A stretch of DNA of 64,000 nt, from the NCBI GenBank assembly GCA_050293315.1, contig JBNKMS010000030.1:1-64000 (forward strand). The letters run 5' to 3'. The DNA comes from CBFDBF01 sp050293315 (lineage in GTDB: Bacteria > Pseudomonadota > Gammaproteobacteria > Chromatiales > Chromatiaceae). The notes below the pieces were generated by a model. It was given only the letters and a program-made list of their open reading frames with translations, did no database searches and was not told the origin of the DNA. This document shows, piece by piece, positions 61,327 to 64,000 of this stretch (within the stretch, counting starts at the first letter, position 1; every line of letters begins with the position of its first letter). Made by a program: the position numbers and the translations under genes.

Positions 61327-62248
61327 TCTCCCCCTTCTTTGTGCCGAAGGCCTCTTTGGCGATCTCGGTAATACCGCCGATGGAACCGATTAGGCCGGAT
61401 GCCTCAAGTGGCATAAGAATTAACTTCTGATTCTCTGCCGAGGCGATATTCTGCAGCGCCTCAGTGTATTTCTGCGCCACGAAGTAGTTGATGGCGTTGA
61501 TATCACCCTTGGCGATGGCCTGCGACACCATCATAGTGGCCTTGGCCTCCGCCTCGGCCAACCGCTCCCGCGCCTCAGCCTCGCGAAAGGCGGCCTCCCG
61601 ATCACCCTCGGCCTCAAGGATAGCGGACTGCTTCTCGCCCTCCGCCTTCAGGATCGCCGCCTGACGAAAGCCCTCAGCCTCGAGGATGTTGGCACGCTTT
61701 TCTCGCTCCGCCTTCATCTGCCGCGCCATGGCGTCGACCAGATCACGCGGCGGGGTGATGTCCTTGATCTCGATGCGGGTCACCTTAATGCCCCATGGTG
61801 TGGTGGCATCATCCACCACGCTCAGCAGTCTGGCATTGATCTGATCACGCTCCGACAGCACCTCGTCCAGATCCATGGAGCCCATCACAGTACGGATATT
61901 GGTCATCACCAGATTGAGGATGGCCATGGTTCGGTTGTTCACCTCATAGGCCGCCTTGGGTGCATCCAGGATCTGATAGAACACTACACCATCTACCTGC
62001 ACCATGGCATTATCCTTGGTGATCACCTCCTGCGACGGGACATCCACCACCTGCTCCATCATATTTAGCTTGGCGCCGATGGTATCTATTACCGGGATAA
62101 TAATAGCGAGGCCGGGTCGCAGGGTCCTGGTATAACGCCCGAACCGCTCAACGGTGTACTCCCACCCCTGGGGGACTCGCTTGGCCCCCATATACAAAAG
62201 CGCTAATACCAGTACCAAAACCGCAAAAGCAAATCCACCAAGTTCCAT
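61310..62248 (-). CDS. qmcA: SPFH/stomatin-like protein (QmcA type)
   Basis: About 312 residues. A membrane anchor (GFAFAVLVLVLALLYMGA) is followed by the SPFH domain (QGWEYTVERFGRYTRTLRPGL) and a long Glu/Ala-rich coiled coil. It forms membrane microdomain oligomers. I start at ATG 62246-62248 with GAGGAGA upstream; the longer frame adds an unrelated N-terminus. Confidence 0.92.
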   Translation of the reverse strand: MELGGFAFAVLVLVLALLYMGAKRVPQGWEYTVERFGRYTRTLRPGLAIIIPVIDTIGAKLNMMEQVVDVPSQEVITKDNAMVQVDGVVFYQILDAPKAAYEVNNRTMAILNLVMTNIRTVMGSMDLDEVLSERDQINARLLSVVDDATTPWGIKVTRIEIKDITPPRDLVDAMARQMKAEREKRANILEAEGFRQAAILKAEGEKQSAILEAEGDREAAFREAEARERLAEAEAKATMMVSQAIAKGDINAINYFVAQKYTEALQNIASAENQKLILMPLEASGLIGSIGGITEIAKEAFGTKKGESDGAA

Positions 62249-62331
62249 TGCCACTCTCCTCATGTTTGTTTTAATTGGCCTAAATATACCCCCTTTTTGC
62301 CCACTGTTCACGCTCAGGCTAAGATAGCAAA

Positions 62332-63069
62332 ATGCCAAATTTACCAAAGCCGCCAAAGTCACTGTTACGCAAGGTCGGCCGCGCCATTGCCGACTACGCC
62401 ATGATCCGCGACGGCGACCGTATCCTGCTGGGGGTATCTGGCGGCAAGGACTCGCTCTCCCTACTTCATATACTGCATCACCTGCAGAGCTACGCCCCGG
62501 TAAGGTTTGATCTTGGCGTGATAACCGTGGACCCCGAGGTAGAGGGGTTTGAGCCGGGACCGCTCAAGGAGTACTACGAATCGCTGGGGGTCCCCTACCT
62601 ATATAGAGAGCAGCCCATCATGGAGGAGGCGAAGGAGCGCATGGATGGTGACTCCTTCTGTGCCTACTGCTCCAGGATGAAACGGGGCATCATGTACAGC
62701 GCCTGCCGCGAGGAGGGTTACAACGTGCTGGCGCTGGCCCAGCATCTGGATGATCTGGCAGAGAGCCTGCTGATGTCGATATTCCATGGCGGTCAGCTGC
62801 GCACCATGAAGGCGCACTATCTGAACGATGCTGGAGATATCCGCATCATCCGCCCGCTGGTCTACTGCCGCGAGACCCAGACCGGCAGCTTTGCCCAGAA
62901 TGCGGGACTACCCATCATCCCCGACAGCTGCCCCGCCTGCTTCACCATGCCGACCCAGCGTGAACATATGAAGCAACTCCTGGCCGAGGAGGAGCGCAAA
63001 AACAGCCACCTCTTCGCCAATATTCTCCACGCTATGCGGCCCCTTATGGGAGAAAAGGTAGAGAAATAA
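62332..63069 (+). CDS. ttcA: tRNA 2-thiocytidine biosynthesis protein TtcA-like
   Basis: A 245-residue PP-loop ATPase. The PP-loop reads GVSGGKDSLSLL, followed by the Cys pair CAYCSRMKRG and a later CPACF, which bind a 4Fe-4S cluster in TtcA. It would thiolate C32 of some tRNAs. It is shorter than E. coli TtcA (311) but in the range of the family. Divergent from the SPFH gene. Confidence 0.88.
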   Translation: MPNLPKPPKSLLRKVGRAIADYAMIRDGDRILLGVSGGKDSLSLLHILHHLQSYAPVRFDLGVITVDPEVEGFEPGPLKEYYESLGVPYLYREQPIMEEAKERMDGDSFCAYCSRMKRGIMYSACREEGYNVLALAQHLDDLAESLLMSIFHGGQLRTMKAHYLNDAGDIRIIRPLVYCRETQTGSFAQNAGLPIIPDSCPACFTMPTQREHMKQLLAEEERKNSHLFANILHAMRPLMGEKVEK

Positions 63070-63219
63070 CCGAGAATTTAGTATAAAAAACGCCAAATAC
63101 CCTCTGAATTACTTGCATTTTTCCCAAATAACCCTAAATTCATCCTACTATTGATATTGGTTATTAGAAATAGTATATTAGTATTTTATTATATTCTATT
63201 AGCGGATGGAGAAATTCGC

Positions 63220-64000
63220 ATGCGACGCATCCTGACTTTCGCCCTGGCGGTACTGACACTGGGGCAATCCCCCCAGCTCTTGGCCGCCGAGACAGAGGGG
63301 CAGAAGCCGGCCCTAAAGACAGCGACCGTTGAGCAGCGGGAGATACCTCGCTCCCACCTCTTGGATGGGGTAGTTGAGGCAGTCCATCGCGGTACTATCT
63401 CGGCACAGACCAAGGGTCAGGTGCAGGAGGTGCTGTTCGACGTAGAGGACTTTGTCGAGGCTGGTGCCGTTATCGTCAAGCTCAACGACAAAGAGCAGCA
63501 GGCCAGCCTGCAGCAGGCCGAGGCCGCCTTGAAGGAGGCGCAGGCAAAGCTGGATGAGGCCGAGAAGAGACAGAAGCGTATCGCCGAGGTATACAAAAAG
63601 AAGCTGGTATCCAGCGCTGCCATGGACCAGGTCAACGCAGACCTAAAGTCTGCAACCGCCAGACGTGATGCTGCCAAGGCGCAAGTGGACCAGGCCAAAG
63701 AGCAGATCGAGTACACCCTGATTCGCGCCCCCTACGCCGGGATCGTGACCGAGCGTCATATCGAGGTGGGAGAGGTGGCCACCCCGGGACGCAAACTGAT
63801 GAGCGGGATCTCCCTGCAGTATCTGCGGATCGCGGTCGATGTCCCGCAGAGCCTGCTGCCGGCCATTCGCGAACAGAAGCAGGCGGCCATCCAGCTGCCC
63901 GACAACTCCTGGGTCAAGGCGGAGAAGCTGACCATATTCCCCTTTGCCGACAACAAGAGTAACACCTTCAAGATAAGGCTCGATCTGCCTGCCGGGGTCA
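63220..64000 (+). CDS. RND efflux periplasmic adaptor (HlyD/AcrA family), partial at right edge
   Basis: The first 260 residues of a membrane-fusion protein; it is open at the window edge. Signal peptide MRRILTFALAVLTLGQSPQLLAAE, then a lipoyl-like half (GTISAQTKGQVQEVLFDVEDFVEAG), a long coiled coil over about residues 85-165, the second lipoyl half (LIRAPYAGIVTERHIEVGEVATPG) and the start of the beta-barrel region. It links an RND pump to an outer-membrane channel. The upstream 150 bp is very AT-rich. Confidence 0.9.
   Translation, partial: MRRILTFALAVLTLGQSPQLLAAETEGQKPALKTATVEQREIPRSHLLDGVVEAVHRGTISAQTKGQVQEVLFDVEDFVEAGAVIVKLNDKEQQASLQQAEAALKEAQAKLDEAEKRQKRIAEVYKKKLVSSAAMDQVNADLKSATARRDAAKAQVDQAKEQIEYTLIRAPYAGIVTERHIEVGEVATPGRKLMSGISLQYLRIAVDVPQSLLPAIREQKQAAIQLPDNSWVKAEKLTIFPFADNKSNTFKIRLDLPAGV

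Overview
The window looks like a chromosomal segment of a free-living or symbiotic gammaproteobacterium. The evidence is the gene order rpsP-rimM-trmD-rplS next to ffh and ypjD, a Vfr/CRP-type regulator, the Vibrio/Pseudomonas-like flagellar order flgNMA-cheVR-flgBCDEFGHIJKL, and both sigma-54 and sigma-28 type flagellar promoters. A diheme cytochrome c and a chemoreceptor with a heme-c motif suggest a respiratory, redox-sensing lifestyle. The species cannot be named from the sequence. There are no insertion sequences, phage genes or CRISPR arrays.

Layout. 1-5.9 kb: diheme cytochrome c, CBS protein, a coiled-coil periplasmic protein, a heme-motif MCP, and a radical SAM protein of the spore-photolyase type coupled to a protein with an internal repeat. 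5.9-18.8 kb: a phosphate island. It holds a Na/Pi transporter with UspA; a leftward pair encoding a two-ATP-cone 2-phosphoglycerate kinase and an archaeal-type phosphoglycerate-mutase homologue; and, divergent from that pair across a Pho box, pstS-phoU*-pstC-pstA-pstB1-pstB2-phoB-phoR. 18.9-28.6 kb: mixed genes (disordered protein, K+ channel plus separate RCK subunit, ankyrin lipoprotein, DUF4405 protein, a large VWA protein, thioesterase, exonuclease I). 28.6-33.3 kb: ribosomal/SRP housekeeping block. 33.3-53.2 kb: flagellar and chemotaxis genes. 53.2-64 kb: tRNAs, patatin lipoprotein, TPR-sulfotransferase, rplM-rpsI, glcF-like, OsmC, CRP, NfeD/SPFH pair, TtcA and an RND adaptor that runs off the right edge.

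The most unusual part is the phosphate island. The two PstB ATPases have complementary losses: PstB1 lacks the Q-loop Gln and the switch His, while PstB2 lacks the signature glycines. This predicts an obligate heterodimer with one canonical and one degenerate ATP site. PhoU carries a C-terminal LMW-phosphatase-like domain that has lost its catalytic Cys and Arg. The divergent 2-phosphoglycerate kinase and a mutase homologue with Thr in place of the nucleophilic Ser share the Pho-box intergenic region, suggesting phosphate-controlled 2-/2,3-bisphosphoglycerate metabolism.

In the flagellar region I can read a regulatory hierarchy directly. Sigma-54 elements precede flgB and flgA. Five sigma-28 type elements, several with the -10 variant GCCGCTA, precede the heme MCP, fliC, flgK, cheV and flgM. 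Two abutting 22-bp dyads lie about 200 bp upstream of the flgB promoter, where an enhancer-binding protein would be expected.
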